Shown here: piece after piece, positions 1-7,887 of the stretch
Position numbering within the stretch: position 1 is the first letter of the stretch
Layout of the letters: the number at the start of each line of letters is the position of its first letter
Origin: JAVVHH01 sp964613945
GTDB taxonomy: Bacteria > Pseudomonadota > Alphaproteobacteria > Acetobacterales > Acetobacteraceae
Direction: 5' to 3'
Assembly (NCBI GenBank): GCA_964613945.1
Contig: CAZTJC010000011.1
Span: forward strand, 1 to 64,000
DNA length: 64,000 nt
Program-made: the position numbers and the translations under genes
The notes under the pieces: model-generated
Seen by the model: only the letters and a program-made list of their open reading frames with translations
Databases searched by the model: none
Told to the model about the DNA's origin: nothing

Positions 1-179
1 TCGTAGATCGGCAGCACCGCCCCGCCGGGATAGCCGAAGATCACCTCGACCCCCTGCTCACGCAGCGCACGCAGCAGGACCTCGGCACCGCTCTGACCCG
101 TCGGCTCGGTTTTGAGCATGGTCTGATGGGTGCCGATCTGGTCGGTGGCGGTATCTGGGCTCTTGAGGATCTGGTTCAT
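1..179 (-). CDS. ilvB: acetolactate synthase large subunit, N-terminal part (cut by window edge)
   Basis: The product condenses two pyruvates, or pyruvate and 2-oxobutyrate, in branched-chain amino acid synthesis, using thiamine diphosphate. Only about 59 residues lie in the window. They contain the family N-terminus with GAEVLLRALREQGVEVIFGY followed by PGGAVLPIYD, which is the start of the ThDP-enzyme PYR domain. The rest runs off position 1. I chose the ATG at 179-177; a second in-frame ATG at 119-117 would give a protein 20 residues shorter, and neither has a strong ribosome binding site. It follows miaA on the same strand with a 34-base gap, so the two are probably co-transcribed. No attenuator leader fits in that gap. 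The partner subunit ilvN would lie outside the window. Confidence 0.9.
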   Translation of the reverse strand, partial: MNQILKSPDTATDQIGTHQTMLKTEPTGQSGAEVLLRALREQGVEVIFGYPGGAVLPIY

Positions 180-213
180 CGCCCGCCCGATGTGGCAGGC
201 GATACGCCGTCCG

Positions 214-1152
214 TCAATCCCTCCCGCTAACGAAACCGCTGAAACTCTCGATCCAGCTTTCGCGATCTTGCGTTTCAGAACTCCAGAGAGACATTATCTT
301 GCGCGTCATAGCTGGGTCACCGATTTTGCGGTTACGGAACCAGGTGGTCTGCCGCTTCACGTACCGCATGGATGCCGCGATAGCCTGCTGCCGGGCGTCG
401 GCCAGGGTCGTCTGTCCCTGCACCACCGCGCTCAACTCCGGCACGCCCAACGCGCGCAGCGCGGGAACGGCCGGGTCCAGATCCAGCGCGCACAGTGCGG
501 CAACCTCGTCCAGCGCACCGGCGGCCAGCATGGCGTCGAACCGTGAGGCGACGCTGACCCACAACGCCTCCCGCGGTGGCTCCAGCACGATCGAGCGAAA
601 TGCATACGGCACCGGAACGCCGGCAGCACGCTGCCAGGCCGCAAGTCCGCGTCCGGTGCTGCGCCATACCTCCCAGGCTCGCGCCAAGCGTTGCGGATCG
701 CTTGGCCGCAGCCCGGCCGCCGTTTCCGGATCAACCGCGGCCAACCGGGCATGCATCGCCGCCGGCCCTTCGGCAGCGACCAGCGCGCGTGCTTCGGCCC
801 GATGCTCCGGCTCCGGCTCCGGGATGTCGGCCAGCCCGGCCGTCAAGGATTGCAGGTACAAGCCGGTACCGCCGCACAGGATCGGCAACGCCGCATCCTC
901 CATTGCCGCCAGCGCCTCGCGCCGCCACCAGGCGACGCTGCCGGGCTCCGCGGCGGGGCGGATTCCGTAGAGCCGGTGCGGCACGGCCGCGCGATCGGAG
1001 GCACCCGGCTGCGCGGTGACGATCGGCACCTCGCGATACACCTGCATGCTGTCGGCGTTGATCACCGTGCCGCCGAGCCGTTGGGCCAGCATCAGCGCCA
1101 GCGCCGACTTCCCACTGGCGGTCGGCCCGGCGATGATCAGTGCTTGCCGCAA
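214..1152 (-). CDS. miaA: tRNA dimethylallyltransferase MiaA
   Basis: The enzyme transfers a dimethylallyl group to the N6 of adenosine 37 in tRNAs that read UNN codons. The P-loop GPTASGKS is at residues 9-16, followed by the ADSMQVY stretch typical of the family. The C-terminal RYVKRQTTWFRNR motif belongs to the tRNA-binding region. I chose a TTG start at 1152-1150 because a strong AGGGAGG ribosome binding site lies five bases upstream and no ATG is available in frame. This gives 312 residues, a normal length. A GTG further upstream (1197) would overlap the divergent serB. Downstream is ilvB on the same strand. Confidence 0.93.
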   Translation of the reverse strand: MRQALIIAGPTASGKSALALMLAQRLGGTVINADSMQVYREVPIVTAQPGASDRAAVPHRLYGIRPAAEPGSVAWWRREALAAMEDAALPILCGGTGLYLQSLTAGLADIPEPEPEHRAEARALVAAEGPAAMHARLAAVDPETAAGLRPSDPQRLARAWEVWRSTGRGLAAWQRAAGVPVPYAFRSIVLEPPREALWVSVASRFDAMLAAGALDEVAALCALDLDPAVPALRALGVPELSAVVQGQTTLADARQQAIAASMRYVKRQTTWFRNRKIGDPAMTRKIMSLWSSETQDRESWIESFSGFVSGRD

Positions 1153-1180
1153 TGCGCCCTCCCTGCCATGTGCCCGGCCG

Positions 1181-2044
1181 ATGTCGTTCTTTCTCACCTT
1201 GATCGCAGCACCCGGCCAGCTCGACCCGGCCTTGATCGCCCGCGCCGCTGCCGCTGCCGGCGCCACCAGCCCCGTCACGCTCTCACCCGGCGAGGCCGTC
1301 GATCTCCCCTGCCCCGCCGCGCCCGACCCGGCCGCCCTGCGCGCCGCCCTCGGCGATGCGCCGGTCGACGCGGTCGTGACACCGGCCGGCAACCGACGCA
1401 AGCGCTTGCTGATCGCCGACATGGACAGCACGATCGTCGTTGGCGAGACGCTGGACGAGTTGGCACACTTCGCCGGCGTCGGCGACCACGTCGCCGCCAT
1501 CACGGCGCGCGCCATGGCCGGCGAGATCGACTTCAAGGGCGCCCTGCGCGAGCGCGTCGCCCTGCTCGAGGGCCTCAACCTGGCAGCCCTGGAGCAGACC
1601 TGGGCCGCGACCCGGATGATGCCGGGCGCCCGCGAATTGGTCGCCACCATGCGGCACCACGGCGCCACGACGGCGCTGGTCTCGGGCGGGTTTACCTTCT
1701 TCACCGCCCGCGTCGCCGCTGCCTTGGGCTTCAACGAAAATCGCGCCAATACCCTGCTCAACGACGGCGCCAAGCTCCTGGGCCGGGTGGGGGAGCCCAT
1801 CCTCGATCGCACCTCCAAGCTGGAAAGCCTGCGGGAACTGGCCGCCATCCATGGTCTGTCGACCGACGATTGCCTCGCCGTCGGCGACGGTGCCAACGAC
1901 CTCGACATGATCCAGGCTGCCGGCCTCGGCGTCGCCTACCACGCCAAACCCATCGTCGCCGGTGCCGCGCGCGTTCGGATCGATCATGGCAACCTGCGAG
2001 CGCTGCTGTTCATGCAGGGGTATGCAGCTACGGAGTTCGCGTGA
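1181..2044 (+). CDS. serB: phosphoserine phosphatase SerB
   Basis: This HAD-superfamily phosphatase performs the last step of L-serine synthesis, hydrolysing O-phosphoserine. Motif I is ADMDST with the nucleophile and acid pair D80 and D82. Motif II serine/threonine lies in LVSGGFTFF. Motif IV is GDGANDLDM near residue 235. The length of 287 residues includes an N-terminal domain of about 75 residues, as in many alphaproteobacterial SerB proteins. The ATG at 1181 gives an N-terminus, MSFFLTLIAAPG, that fits the family. The gene diverges from miaA with only 28 bases between the two start codons. Confidence 0.93.
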   Translation: MSFFLTLIAAPGQLDPALIARAAAAAGATSPVTLSPGEAVDLPCPAAPDPAALRAALGDAPVDAVVTPAGNRRKRLLIADMDSTIVVGETLDELAHFAGVGDHVAAITARAMAGEIDFKGALRERVALLEGLNLAALEQTWAATRMMPGARELVATMRHHGATTALVSGGFTFFTARVAAALGFNENRANTLLNDGAKLLGRVGEPILDRTSKLESLRELAAIHGLSTDDCLAVGDGANDLDMIQAAGLGVAYHAKPIVAGAARVRIDHGNLRALLFMQGYAATEFA

Positions 2045-2102
2045 GGAAACTGGTCCGAAACGACGACACGGCCCGAGCAGTACAGTATTTCCCCTTTATC
2101 CA

Positions 2103-3128
2103 ATGATGATGCTCCGCACCACCGACGACCTTCTCGCTGCAGGCCTAGTGCAACCGGATCAGACTGCGTCTCTCGACCTTGTCTCGGCCCGGTATGCCGT
2201 TGCCATCACTCCAGCCGTCCAGGCGCTGATCGAGGACCCGGCTGACCCGATTGGTCTTCAATTCGTCCCGACGTCGGCCGAACTCCATCATCTCCCGCAC
2301 GAACTGGCCGATCCCATCGGCGACGCGGCGCACAGCCCGATCCCCGGCCTGGTGCATCGCTACCCTGACCGCGTGCTGCTCAAGCCCGTCCTCGTCTGCC
2401 CCGTCTATTGCCGCTTCTGCTTCCGGCGCGAGCATGTCGGCCCCGGCAACGGCGCGATGTCGCCCGCAGATCTCGACGCCGCCATCGCCTACATCGCCGC
2501 CCGCCCCGCGATCCGCGAGGTGATCCTCACCGGCGGCGACCCGCTCATGGTCGCTCCCCGCCGCCTCGGCGAGCTGCTCGATCGGCTGCAGGCCATCTCG
2601 CACGTCGAGCTGCTCCGCCTGCATTCCCGCGTTCCCGTCACCGACCCGGCCCGTGTCACGCCCGCCCTGCTCGCCGCCCTTGATCGCACCACCCCGGTCT
2701 GGCTCGCCGTGCACGCCAACCATGCCCGCGAGTTCAGCGCCGCCGCCGCTGCCGCGTTGCGCGCGCTGCATGCCGCCGGGGTGTCGCTGATCGGCCAGAG
2801 CGTGCTGTTGCGGGGCGTTAACGACAGCGCGGCGGCGCTCGAAGACCTGTTCCGCGCCATGCTCCGCACCCGCGTGAAGCCCTATTACCTGCATCAGCTC
2901 GACCCGGCGCCCGGCACGGCGCGCTTCCACGTGCCGATCGCCGAAGGCCGCGGGCTGCTCGAGGAGTTGCGCGGCCGGGTCACGGGATTGGCATGGCCGA
3001 CCTATGTGCTGGACATCGAAGGCGGGCGCGGCAAGGTGCCGATCGGGCCGGACTACCTCGGCGACGGCACCGTGCGCGATCCGTGGGGCAGTTCGCACGC
3101 GCTTGCCGCGTCACCTTCGGCGGGATAA
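2103..3128 (+). CDS. epmB: EF-P beta-lysylation protein EpmB (KamA-family radical SAM lysine 2,3-aminomutase)
   Basis: This family converts (S)-alpha-lysine to (R)-beta-lysine, which EpmA then attaches to elongation factor P. The radical SAM cluster motif CxxxCxxC is at C99, C103 and C106 (CPVYCRFCFR). GGDPL at 144-148 is the SAM-binding GGD motif. The PLP lysine is probably K311 in GKVPIGPDY. The length of 341 residues is that of EpmB rather than the longer catabolic KamA enzymes. Assignment to EpmB rests mainly on efp lying 42 bases downstream on the same strand. Three consecutive ATG codons begin at 2103; no clear ribosome binding site precedes them. EpmA is not in this window. Confidence 0.88.
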   Translation: MMMLRTTDDLLAAGLVQPDQTASLDLVSARYAVAITPAVQALIEDPADPIGLQFVPTSAELHHLPHELADPIGDAAHSPIPGLVHRYPDRVLLKPVLVCPVYCRFCFRREHVGPGNGAMSPADLDAAIAYIAARPAIREVILTGGDPLMVAPRRLGELLDRLQAISHVELLRLHSRVPVTDPARVTPALLAALDRTTPVWLAVHANHAREFSAAAAAALRALHAAGVSLIGQSVLLRGVNDSAAALEDLFRAMLRTRVKPYYLHQLDPAPGTARFHVPIAEGRGLLEELRGRVTGLAWPTYVLDIEGGRGKVPIGPDYLGDGTVRDPWGSSHALAASPSAG

Positions 3129-3170
3129 AAGCCCGTCCTCCGCGGCAGTATTGAAAAACAGGCTCTTTCC

Positions 3171-3737
3171 ATGAAGCAGCAGGCCAACCTTATTCGCGCC
3201 GGTCAGGTGATCGACCACGGCGGCCGCCGGTGGACCGTGCTGAAGCAGCAGATCATCACCCCCGGCAAAGGCGGCGCATTCATCCAGGTCGAGATGCGCG
3301 ACCTCAAGACCGGCAACAAGACCAACGAACGCTGGCGCACCGCCGACAGCGTGGAGCGGCTGCAGACTTCGGAAAAGGAGTACACCTATTCCTATACCGA
3401 GGGTGACAACATCGTCCTGATGGACCCCGAGAGCTTCGAGCAGACCCATATTCCGATCGATCTGCTCGGCGATCTCGCACCATTCCTGCAGGACAACATG
3501 AAGGTCACGGTCGACCTCGTGGAATCCGATCCGGTCGGCATCCGCCTACCCTCGACCGTCATCCTCGAGGTCGTCGAGGCCGATCCGGTGGTCAAGGGCC
3601 AGACGGCGACCAGCTCCTACAAGCCGGCCAAGCTCAGCAACGGCGTCAAGACCCAAGTGCCGCCCTTCGTCGAGGCCGGCGAGCGCATCGTGGTCCGCAC
3701 CGAAGACGCGACCTACGTCGAGCGCGCCAAGAGCTAA
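3171..3737 (+). CDS. efp: elongation factor P
   Basis: EF-P enters the ribosomal E site and relieves stalling at proline runs. The 188-residue protein has the full three-domain length. The N-terminal KOW-like domain carries the loop TPGKGGAFIQ with K33 at the tip, the position that is beta-lysylated in bacteria using EpmA and EpmB. The central OB domain and a C-terminal OB domain ending in VRTEDATYVERAKS follow. It lies 42 bases after epmB, so enzyme and substrate are probably co-expressed. Confidence 0.96.
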   Translation: MKQQANLIRAGQVIDHGGRRWTVLKQQIITPGKGGAFIQVEMRDLKTGNKTNERWRTADSVERLQTSEKEYTYSYTEGDNIVLMDPESFEQTHIPIDLLGDLAPFLQDNMKVTVDLVESDPVGIRLPSTVILEVVEADPVVKGQTATSSYKPAKLSNGVKTQVPPFVEAGERIVVRTEDATYVERAKS

Positions 3738-3747
3738 CGATCTATCC

Positions 3748-3775
3748 GGCCCTTTCCCGCTGGCGGGAGAGGGCC
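3748..3775. terminator. GC-rich inverted repeat after efp
   Basis: A 13-base arm (GGCCCTTTCCCGC) and its near-perfect complement (GCGGGAGAGGGCC, one G-T pair) are separated by two bases, so the real loop must open to at least four. There is no following T-run, so this is not a textbook intrinsic terminator. It lies between efp and the next operon, 11 bases after the efp stop. It resembles hairpins at 10402-10430 and 38402-38427. Confidence 0.5.
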
Positions 3776-3792
3776 TCCAAGGAACAGTGAAT

Positions 3793-4644
3793 ATGGCCCT
3801 TCGCCTCTCCCCACAGATGACCGTGATGCAGAGCGCGGCACAGAAGGCGGCAAAACGGCTGCTGCGCGACTTCTCGGAAGTCGAGCAACTCCAGGTCAGC
3901 GTCAAAGGCCCGTCGGACTTCGTGAGCCAGGCCGATATTCGCGCCGAGCAGACCGTTCGCGAGGAACTGGCCAAGGCCCGCCCCGGCTATGCCTTCCTCA
4001 TGGAGGAGAGCGGCACCAGCGGCCCGGCCGACTGGACGCATCGCTGGGTCGTGGACCCGCTCGACGGTACCACCAACTTCCTCCACGGCGTCCCGCACTG
4101 GTGCATCTCGATCGCCCTCGAGCAGCGCAAGCCCGATGGCGGCACGGAGATCTCCGCCGGCATCATCTACAACCCGGTCAATGACGAGATGTTCTGGGCC
4201 GAGCGCGGCGTCGGCGCGTTCCTTAACGAACGCCGCCTGCGCGTCGCAGCCCGGCGCGAGATCAAGGACGCGCTGTTTGCCACCGGCATCCCGTTCGCCG
4301 CCGTCAGCGCTGCCCGCCGCCTTTCCTTCGCCCGCACGCTGGGCACGCTGATGCCGCAGGTCGCCGGCATTCGCCGCTTCGGCGCCGCCGCGCTCGACCT
4401 GGCCTGGGTCGCCGCCGGCCGCTACGATGGCTATTGGGAGTTGGGGCTCAAGCCATGGGACATGGCCGCCGGAATGTTGATCGTGCGTGAGGCCGGCGGC
4501 TTCGTCACCGACGCGACCGGCGCCGAAGCCACCATGCACGAAAGCGCCGGCAACGACATCGTCGCTGCTAACCCGCATCTGCATCCGCGCTTGCTGCAGG
4601 TGGTGTCCGACGGCGTGTCGGCCGCCGAGGGCCGCGCCGCCTGA
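3793..4644 (+). CDS. inositol monophosphatase family protein (SuhB-like)
   Basis: The family hydrolyses phosphate monoesters such as inositol 1-phosphate, using Mg2+ held by acidic residues. Visible motifs are EES near residue 71-73, DPLDGT at 88-93 and the C-terminal WDMAAG. The length of 283 residues is normal. I chose the ATG at 3793 over the GTG at 3787 because AAGGA at 3779-3783 is well spaced from the ATG and too close to the GTG. The stop overlaps the start of the next gene (TGATG), so it heads the OmpA/MotA/MotB-like operon. Whether the substrate is inositol phosphate, histidinol phosphate or PAP cannot be decided. Confidence 0.87.
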   Translation: MALRLSPQMTVMQSAAQKAAKRLLRDFSEVEQLQVSVKGPSDFVSQADIRAEQTVREELAKARPGYAFLMEESGTSGPADWTHRWVVDPLDGTTNFLHGVPHWCISIALEQRKPDGGTEISAGIIYNPVNDEMFWAERGVGAFLNERRLRVAARREIKDALFATGIPFAAVSAARRLSFARTLGTLMPQVAGIRRFGAAALDLAWVAAGRYDGYWELGLKPWDMAAGMLIVREAGGFVTDATGAEATMHESAGNDIVAANPHLHPRLLQVVSDGVSAAEGRAA

Positions 4645-5357
4645 TGCGCGGCATCCCGGTTGTCACGGTAGTGATGGCGGCCGGGCTGCTGGTGGCGGGG
4701 GTTGGCGCCCGCGCCCAGGTCACAACCAATGACGGGGCGCTGGACTCGCTGGCGCCCCAACATGCGCCGGCGACCCGGTCGCAGACGCCCCACCGCACGA
4801 CACCAAGGCCGGCCCCTCCTAAGACCGAGCCGAAAGCCGTGGCCCCCGCCCCGACCAAGACGGTCAAGCCGGCGATCCCGGTCAGCCCGCCGGCAATCCT
4901 CGCGCTGCCCCCCGCCGTCGCCGTGCCGCTCGCCCATCCGCCGCCGCCGCCCGTCATCCCGCTGGCTGACGACGCACCCGGCACCGTCACGCCGCTCCCG
5001 ACCGGGCTGCGCATCACCTTTGGCGCGGACCGCGCCGACATCAGCCCGGCCAACGCCGCCGCCCTGACCGATTTCGCCACCGCTCAACTGTCGCAAACGG
5101 CCGGCATCAACATCTTCGCCTATGCGACCGGAAGCGCCGAGGACCCGTCGACCCCGCGTCGCCTGTCCCTGCAGCGCGCCCTGACCGCCCGGGCTGTCCT
5201 GCTCAAAGCCGGCATCCCGAGCCCGCGCATCTATCCCCGCGCCTTGGGCCCGGCCGGTGGCGACGACCCGGACCGGGTCGACGTCGTCATCGGCTCCCCA
5301 TCCCCTCCACCATCAGCTCAAACGACCTCGAACCGCGCTGCGGGCGCCGGCAAGTGA
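4644..5357 (+). CDS. secreted OmpA-like protein with proline-rich linker
   Basis: The protein has 237 residues. An N-terminal signal peptide (about residues 1-25, ending near GARAQ) exports it. Residues about 45-115 are very rich in Pro, Ala and Thr and look like a flexible spacer. From about 120 a domain reads LRITFGADRADISP, then LSLQRALTARAVLLKAGIPS, the fold signature of the OmpA C-terminal peptidoglycan-binding domain. The usual NRRVE end is replaced by DRVDVVIG, so peptidoglycan binding is not certain. It overlaps the genes on both sides (TGATG and GTGA), so it is an integral part of the motor-like operon. A role as an outer partner or anchor is inference. Confidence 0.72.
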   Translation: MRGIPVVTVVMAAGLLVAGVGARAQVTTNDGALDSLAPQHAPATRSQTPHRTTPRPAPPKTEPKAVAPAPTKTVKPAIPVSPPAILALPPAVAVPLAHPPPPPVIPLADDAPGTVTPLPTGLRITFGADRADISPANAAALTDFATAQLSQTAGINIFAYATGSAEDPSTPRRLSLQRALTARAVLLKAGIPSPRIYPRALGPAGGDDPDRVDVVIGSPSPPPSAQTTSNRAAGAGK

Positions 5358-6523
5358 CCAAGCCGACCAGCTTTCTCGTCCGTATGCTGGCATTCCTCGT
5401 GATCGTGCTGATCATCGCCGGCGTCCTGTCGGGTGCCTTGATTACCGCCTTCGTCAGCAACCCGCTGCTGAACCTGATGATCTTCGTGGTCCTGCTCGCC
5501 GGCATCGCCTGGACGCTGACCCAGGTCACCCGGCTGGCGCCCGAAGTCCAGTGGGTCGAGACGTTCCAGACCCAGCGCGCCAAGCTCGCCGCCCTGCCGC
5601 CGCCGCGGCTGCTGGCGCCGATGGCCAGCATGTTGGCCCAGCGCGAGGGTATGGGACGCCAGGGCAAGGGACGCGAGGGGCAGGACCGCTTCACCCTGTC
5701 CGCTCCCGCCATGCGCAGCCTGCTCGATGGCCTGGCTAGCCGGCTCGACGAAGGCCGCGAGATCTCGCGCTACCTGACCGGGCTGCTGATCTTCCTCGGC
5801 CTGCTCGGGACGTTCTGGGGCCTGCTGCAGACCGTGGCCTCGGTGTCCGACGTCATCAGCACCATGTCGGTGGGCTCGGGCGACATCAACGCCTTGTTCG
5901 ACCAATTGAAGACCGGTCTCGGCCGGCCGCTCAAGGGCATGGGCACCGCCTTCTCGGCCAGCATGTTCGGCCTTTCCGGCGCGCTGGTGATCGGCTTCCT
6001 CGACCTCACCGCCGGCCAGGCGCAGAACCGCTTCTACAACGAACTTGAGGAATGGCTCGCCAGCCTGACCCGGCTCTCCTCCGGCGCGCTCGGCGGCGAG
6101 GGCGAGGGCTCCGTGCCGGTCTACGTCCAGGCGCTGCTGGAGACCACGGCCGAGAACATGGAAAACCTGCAATCCGTCCTCAGCCGTGGCGAAGACGGGC
6201 GCATCCAGGCCAACAACGCCATCATCACCTTGTCCGAGAAGATCGCCCTGCTGTCGGACACCATGCGGACCAACCAGCAGCTGATGCTGCGGATCGCCGA
6301 AACCCAGGCGCAGCTGGCACCCGCGCTGCAGCGCCTGGGCGAGCCGCGCCGCGACGAGAACAGCGATGCCGCGCGCGGGCACCTGCGCAACATCGAGCAG
6401 GCCATGCAACGCATGCTGAGCGAGGGCGAGCAGGGCCGCCAGCAATCCACGTCGGAATTGCGCAACGACATCCGCGTGTTGACCCGTACCATCGCCGCCA
6501 TCGCCGAGGGTCCGCAACAATGA
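5354..6523 (+). CDS. MotA/TolQ/ExbB-like proton-channel protein
   Basis: This 389-residue inner-membrane protein resembles the channel half of ion-driven motors. Likely membrane segments are at about 9-33, 38-58, 140-164 and 196-220. The last two form the conserved MotA_ExbB core (LGLLGTFWGLLQTV, then LKGMGTAFSASMFGLSGAL). Residues about 240-389 form a long, hydrophilic, probably helical cytoplasmic tail, longer than in TolQ or ExbB. It starts with GTG and overlaps the previous stop by four bases. The MotB-like partner is encoded downstream. No flagellar or Tol genes are near. The driven process is unknown. Confidence 0.8.
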   Translation: MTKPTSFLVRMLAFLVIVLIIAGVLSGALITAFVSNPLLNLMIFVVLLAGIAWTLTQVTRLAPEVQWVETFQTQRAKLAALPPPRLLAPMASMLAQREGMGRQGKGREGQDRFTLSAPAMRSLLDGLASRLDEGREISRYLTGLLIFLGLLGTFWGLLQTVASVSDVISTMSVGSGDINALFDQLKTGLGRPLKGMGTAFSASMFGLSGALVIGFLDLTAGQAQNRFYNELEEWLASLTRLSSGALGGEGEGSVPVYVQALLETTAENMENLQSVLSRGEDGRIQANNAIITLSEKIALLSDTMRTNQQLMLRIAETQAQLAPALQRLGEPRRDENSDAARGHLRNIEQAMQRMLSEGEQGRQQSTSELRNDIRVLTRTIAAIAEGPQQ

Positions 6524-6538
6524 TGGCGGCAGAAGGCC

Positions 6539-6557
6539 GGCCGCGATGAGCGCGGCC
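6539..6557. promoter_or_regulatory. hairpin and stacked stop/start codons before the MotB-like gene
   Basis: GGCCGCG and CGCGGCC form a perfect 7-bp stem around the loop ATGAG, ending two bases before the MotB-like ATG at 6560. The MotA-like stop (6521-6523) overlaps an ATG pair that opens a 9-codon frame. Its stop (6547-6549) overlaps an ATG at 6546 that opens a 4-codon frame, and that stop (6558-6560) overlaps the MotB-like ATG. AGAAGG at 6531-6536 is well placed for the ATG at 6546. The layout suggests termination-reinitiation coupling that could set the ratio of the two motor proteins. This is inference. Confidence 0.5.
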
Positions 6558-6559
6558 TG

Positions 6560-7879
6560 ATGCCGCGCAACCGTCGCCGTGGCGCGTCGGAGGAGCTGAA
6601 CCCGTGGCCGGGCTTCGTGGACGCGCTGTCCACGCTGCTGATGGTGATCATCTTCGTGCTGCTGGTGTTCGTGCTGGCGCAGGCCTTCCTTTCGGTCGCG
6701 CTGACCGGGCGGGACCGGGCGCTCGACAAGCTGAACCGCCAGGTGGCCGAGCTGTCGGACATGCTGTCGCTCGAACGCAGCCGCACCGGCGAACTGCAGC
6801 TATCCGCGACCTCCCTGGGGCGCGACCTGTTGACCGCCAATGCCGCGCGCGAGCAGGCCGCGCGCGACCTGGCGACGTCGCGCGCGGACGCGGCCCGCAT
6901 CCAGGCCGAGCGGGATGCCATGCGCGCCGAGCGGGATCGCCTCTCGGCGCGGCTGGCCGATGCGGAGCTGCAGGCGCAATCGGCCCTCGCCCGCAACACG
7001 CAGTTGCAGGCCCGCGTCACCGAGACCGCCGGCCGTACCGACGCCGCCGGGCAGGAGACGGCGACCGTCGCAACGCAGCTCGCCGATACGCGCCGGCAAC
7101 TCGCCCAATCCCGCGCCGAGCTCGCGCGGCTGACGGCGTTGCGCGACGAACTGGAGCAGCAGGTCAAGGACGCTGCCGTACGCGCGACCACGGAGGAGCA
7201 GCGGCGCCAAGCGCTGGCCGTCCAGCTCGCCGACGAGCAGAAGCTCAGCGAGTCCGGCCGCGCGCAGATCGCCCTGCTCACCCAGCAGATGGGCGCGCTG
7301 CGCGAGCAGATGCAGAAGGTCTCCGCCGCCCTCGACTTGGCGGAGGCAGCCGGCCGCGACCAGAACGCGCAGATCGCCAACCTCAGCACCCGCCTCAACA
7401 CCGCGCTCGCCTCCAAGGTCGAGGAGTTGCAGCGCTACCGCAGCGAGTTCTTCGGCCGGCTGCGCGACGTCCTGCAGAACCGGCAAGACGTCCAGGTCGT
7501 CGGCGACCGCTTCGTGTTCCAGAGCGAGGTGCTGTTCCCCGCTGGCTCGGCCGACATGTCGCCATCTGGCCAAGAGCAGATCCGCAAACTCGCCACCACG
7601 CTCAAGCAGATCGCCGCCGAGATCCCGCCCGACGTGAACTGGCTGCTCCGCGTCGACGGCCATGCCGACCGGCAGCCGCGCCGCAGCGGTGACGCCGGCA
7701 ACTGGGAGCTGTCGTCGCAGCGGGCGATCAACGTCGTCAAGCTGCTGGTCGACGAGGGCATTCCGGCCCGTCGCCTCGCTGCCACCGGCTTCGGCGAATA
7801 CCAGCCGCTCGACCCGGGCGACACCACCGCCGCCTACGCCCGCAACCGCCGCATCGAGCTTCGCTTAACCGACAGATAG
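6560..7879 (+). CDS. MotB-like protein with long coiled coil and OmpA peptidoglycan-binding domain
   Basis: The 439-residue protein has one membrane segment at about 20-45. Its start, NPWPGFVDALSTLLMVIIF, places an aspartate (D21) where MotB and ZorB proteins carry the proton-path aspartate. Residues about 50-290 are heptad-rich, Gln/Arg/Ala/Glu-heavy sequence, very probably a long coiled coil in the periplasm. The OmpA-like domain runs from about 315 to the end, with VDGHADRQP, NWELSSQRAINVV and NRRIELRL, the residues that contact peptidoglycan. It should pair with the MotA-like protein encoded upstream. MotB proteins of flagella are shorter and lack this coiled coil. Confidence 0.82.
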   Translation: MPRNRRRGASEELNPWPGFVDALSTLLMVIIFVLLVFVLAQAFLSVALTGRDRALDKLNRQVAELSDMLSLERSRTGELQLSATSLGRDLLTANAAREQAARDLATSRADAARIQAERDAMRAERDRLSARLADAELQAQSALARNTQLQARVTETAGRTDAAGQETATVATQLADTRRQLAQSRAELARLTALRDELEQQVKDAAVRATTEEQRRQALAVQLADEQKLSESGRAQIALLTQQMGALREQMQKVSAALDLAEAAGRDQNAQIANLSTRLNTALASKVEELQRYRSEFFGRLRDVLQNRQDVQVVGDRFVFQSEVLFPAGSADMSPSGQEQIRKLATTLKQIAAEIPPDVNWLLRVDGHADRQPRRSGDAGNWELSSQRAINVVKLLVDEGIPARRLAATGFGEYQPLDPGDTTAAYARNRRIELRLTDR

Positions 7880-7887
7880 GATGTCAC

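Noticed and set aside
4644..7879. A Zorya anti-phage system
   Set aside because: Only a MotA-like and a MotB-like protein are present. No ZorC, ZorD helicase-nuclease or ZorE is near, and the surroundings are housekeeping genes.
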